Positions 14,095-15,951 of a stretch of 15,951 nucleotides of DNA are shown here, piece after piece. The stretch is from an uncultured Bacteroidota bacterium. Its GTDB lineage: Bacteria > Bacteroidota > Bacteroidia > 2-12-FULL-35-15. The position numbers and the translations under genes are program-made. The notes below the pieces were generated by a model. The model was given only the letters and a program-made list of their open reading frames with translations. It had not been told where the DNA came from and ran no database searches. The DNA lies in assembly GCA_903881065.1 (NCBI GenBank), contig CAIRRW010000255.1:1-15951 (forward strand), given 5' to 3'. Position 1 is the stretch's first letter; the number at the start of each line of letters is the position of its first letter.

Positions 14095-14112
14095 AAATAA
14101 AAATTAATACGA

Positions 14113-15951
14113 ATGGAAAAAACTTTAGGATTAGATTTAGGAAGCAATTCAATTGGTTGGACAATTAGAGATACTTCAGACAATAAATTCCAGTTCAAAA
14201 AAACTGGTGTTAGTACATTTAATAAAGGTGTAGGCAGTAATAAAAGTGGGGAGTTTTCCTTTGCTGCAGAAAGAACAACGCATCGTTCTACTCGCAGACT
14301 TTATCAAGCACGTAAATATAAATTATGGGCTACTCTGGAATTGTTACAAGAAAACGGATACTGCCCAATTGATAAAGAAAGTTTGAATAGATGGAAACAT
14401 TATAATAAAGAAGAAGCCCTAAAAGGAAATGGCGGAAGAAAATATCCTGTTGAAGATTTATTATTTGAAAATTGGATAAAATTAGACTTTAATAATGACG
14501 GATTACCTGATTATATAAGCCCCTATCAATTAAGATTAGAATTAATAACCATAAAATTAGATTTTTCAATTCCTGAAAATAAACATAAACTTGGTCGCGC
14601 TTTATACCATATTGCACAACACAGAGGGTTTAAAAGCAGTAAAAAGATATTAACTAAAGAAGATGATTTTAATCCTGATGATTTAATAGGTGCTGAAAAA
14701 AAACGTTCTAAGGCAATTGGTGATTTAATGGAAAAACATCAAGTTACAACAGTAGGTGCCGCATTTGCTTTTGAAGAGAATGCTGGCAACCGTATTAGAA
14801 AGGAACTACACAAAGATGTTTTAAGGAAACAATTGCAAGAAGAAGTAAAGCAAATATTTGATTTCCAAAATCTATCCTTTAATGATATTTTCGGAACAAT
14901 TGAAAAGCCAATTACTATTAATCAATCAGTAATTTTTTGGCAACGACCTTTACGTTCACAAAAAGGGACAATAGGCAAATGTACTCTTGAAACAAATAAA
15001 TATCGCTGTCCTGTAAGCCATCCTTCGTTTGAAGAGTTTAGAGCATTGAGTTTATTAAACAATATTCAGTTTAAAATAAAAAATGATAAAGATTCTGATT
15101 GGCAAAGTTTACCACAAGAATTAAGAAATGAGATTTATTTGGATAAATTTTTTAGAGTATCAAAAGCGCATTTTGATTTTTATGAGATTGCAAAATTTAT
15201 AGAAAAGAAAAATGGACATAGTAATTGGGATTTGAATTATAAATTTAAAACAAATGTTTCCGCTTGCCCAGTAACTGCAAGGTTAAAAGATATTTTTGGT
15301 GAATACTTAAATGAATTATCAATTGATCATCCTGCGAATCAAAACAGAAGTAATAAAAAAACCACATATACCATTGAAGATATTTGGCACATTCTATTTT
15401 CAACTGATGATGAAGATTTTATTGAAAATTTTGGTAGGGTTTCTTTAAAGTTAGATGAAACAAAAAATAAAAAATTTATTGGTTTGTGGTTTTCAATGCC
15501 TGTAGATTATAGTATGTTGAGTTTAAAAGCTATTAATAATATTTTACCTTTTTTGAGAAGAGGATTAATTTATACGGAAGCAACACTTTTAGCTAAAGTA
15601 CCGGAAGTTTTAGGTAATGAACTTTGGAATAAAAACGAAGAAGACATTATTCAGAACATCGCAAAAGTAATAGCTAATAATAGAGAAGAAAAAAAACTAT
15701 TAAACATTACTAATAATTTAATTTCTGAATTTAAAGCATTATCTAATGAAGATAAATTTGCTGTAAAGGATTTTAATTATATAATAACAAATGATGATAA
15801 AAAGAAAATAAATCAAGCTTGTATTGATTCGTTTGGAGAGAAAACATGGAAAGAAAAACAAGACACTGAAAAAGAAAGTATAAAACAAATAATTGAAAAG
15901 GAATATCAAAATTTTTTCGGTGATAAAAAAAGAGAATATAAAAAACTACCA
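14113..15951 (+). CDS. cas9: CRISPR-associated endonuclease Cas9, N-terminal part (3' end outside window)
   Basis: The frame is open from ATG 14113 to the last base, giving 613 residues of a protein that in this phylum is usually about 1,300-1,500 residues; the stop lies beyond the window. The RuvC-I motif is LGLDLGSNSIGWTI with catalytic Asp8. An arginine-rich bridge helix follows (about 53-80: ERTTHRSTRRLYQARKYK). The recognition lobe shows the Cas9 hallmark RALYHIAQHRGFKSSKK (HRGF at 170-173) and FWQRPLRSQKGTIGKC (about 275-290) followed by YRCPVSHPSFEEFR, then RRGLIYTEATLLAKVP, all typical of the Bacteroidetes type II-C branch. RuvC-II, HNH, RuvC-III and the PAM-interacting domain are not in the window. 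Cas9 uses tracrRNA:crRNA guides to cut invading DNA. The divergent tracrRNA lies 27 bp upstream; cas1, cas2 and the array are expected downstream. No frameshift or missing key residue is seen in the available part. Confidence 0.97.
   Translation, partial: MEKTLGLDLGSNSIGWTIRDTSDNKFQFKKTGVSTFNKGVGSNKSGEFSFAAERTTHRSTRRLYQARKYKLWATLELLQENGYCPIDKESLNRWKHYNKEEALKGNGGRKYPVEDLLFENWIKLDFNNDGLPDYISPYQLRLELITIKLDFSIPENKHKLGRALYHIAQHRGFKSSKKILTKEDDFNPDDLIGAEKKRSKAIGDLMEKHQVTTVGAAFAFEENAGNRIRKELHKDVLRKQLQEEVKQIFDFQNLSFNDIFGTIEKPITINQSVIFWQRPLRSQKGTIGKCTLETNKYRCPVSHPSFEEFRALSLLNNIQFKIKNDKDSDWQSLPQELRNEIYLDKFFRVSKAHFDFYEIAKFIEKKNGHSNWDLNYKFKTNVSACPVTARLKDIFGEYLNELSIDHPANQNRSNKKTTYTIEDIWHILFSTDDEDFIENFGRVSLKLDETKNKKFIGLWFSMPVDYSMLSLKAINNILPFLRRGLIYTEATLLAKVPEVLGNELWNKNEEDIIQNIAKVIANNREEKKLLNITNNLISEFKALSNEDKFAVKDFNYIITNDDKKKINQACIDSFGEKTWKEKQDTEKESIKQIIEKEYQNFFGDKKREYKKLP

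Larger units (their letters stand above)
13741..14112. other. Intergenic region between LytTR gene and cas9
   Basis: This 372-bp region has no protein gene. It holds a plus-strand promoter (13897-13927), two minus-strand terminator hairpins (13948-13976 and 14011-14038) and the probable tracrRNA with its promoter (to 14094). The part from 13741 to 13890 should contain the LytTR gene promoter, but I see no clear TAnnTTTG element for it. Confidence 0.8.

Overview
The window looks like a chromosomal segment of a Bacteroidota bacterium (flavobacterial, sphingobacterial or chitinophagal in style). The reasons are low GC content, several secreted proteins ending in type IX secretion system (T9SS) type A sorting domains, A/T-rich start regions without clear Shine-Dalgarno sequences, TAnnTTTG promoter elements, and a long Bacteroidetes-type Cas9. 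No rRNA or tRNA gene was recognised.

Left part (1-4071, plus strand): three consecutive genes for T9SS cargo. They are the 3' end of an Ig-like/sorting-domain protein, a 671-residue HYR and glycine-rich adhesin-like protein, and a seven-repeat YVTN beta-propeller protein. The first two share a near-identical 3' portion. The second and third are each preceded by a nearly identical leader of about 95 nt that can fold into three small hairpins. Intergenic inverted repeats separate the genes, and a strong bidirectional terminator closes the block.

Middle part (4159-11290, minus strand): an M43 cytophagalysin-like secreted metalloprotease with PKD and sorting domains; then a compact probable operon of a PorE-like TPR/PD40/CRD/OmpA protein, an LtaS-like membrane phosphatase/transferase, and the tRNA-modifying methyltransferase MnmD. 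The last two genes abut as TAAATG.

Accessory part (11291-13740, minus strand): a small Fn3-like protein, a nested 130-bp palindromic repeat, an unrecognised protein built of nine 14-residue cysteine-containing repeats (42-bp DNA repeat), and a stand-alone LytTR-type regulator.

Right end (13741-15951): the start of a type II CRISPR-Cas locus. cas9 (plus strand, 613 codons visible, cut by the window edge) is preceded by a probable tracrRNA on the opposite strand, with promoter, anti-repeat, nexus-like hairpin and terminator. A well-formed plus-strand promoter lies about 190 bp upstream of cas9, so the predicted cas9 mRNA leader would be antisense to the whole tracrRNA. No CRISPR array is visible; it presumably lies beyond the right edge.
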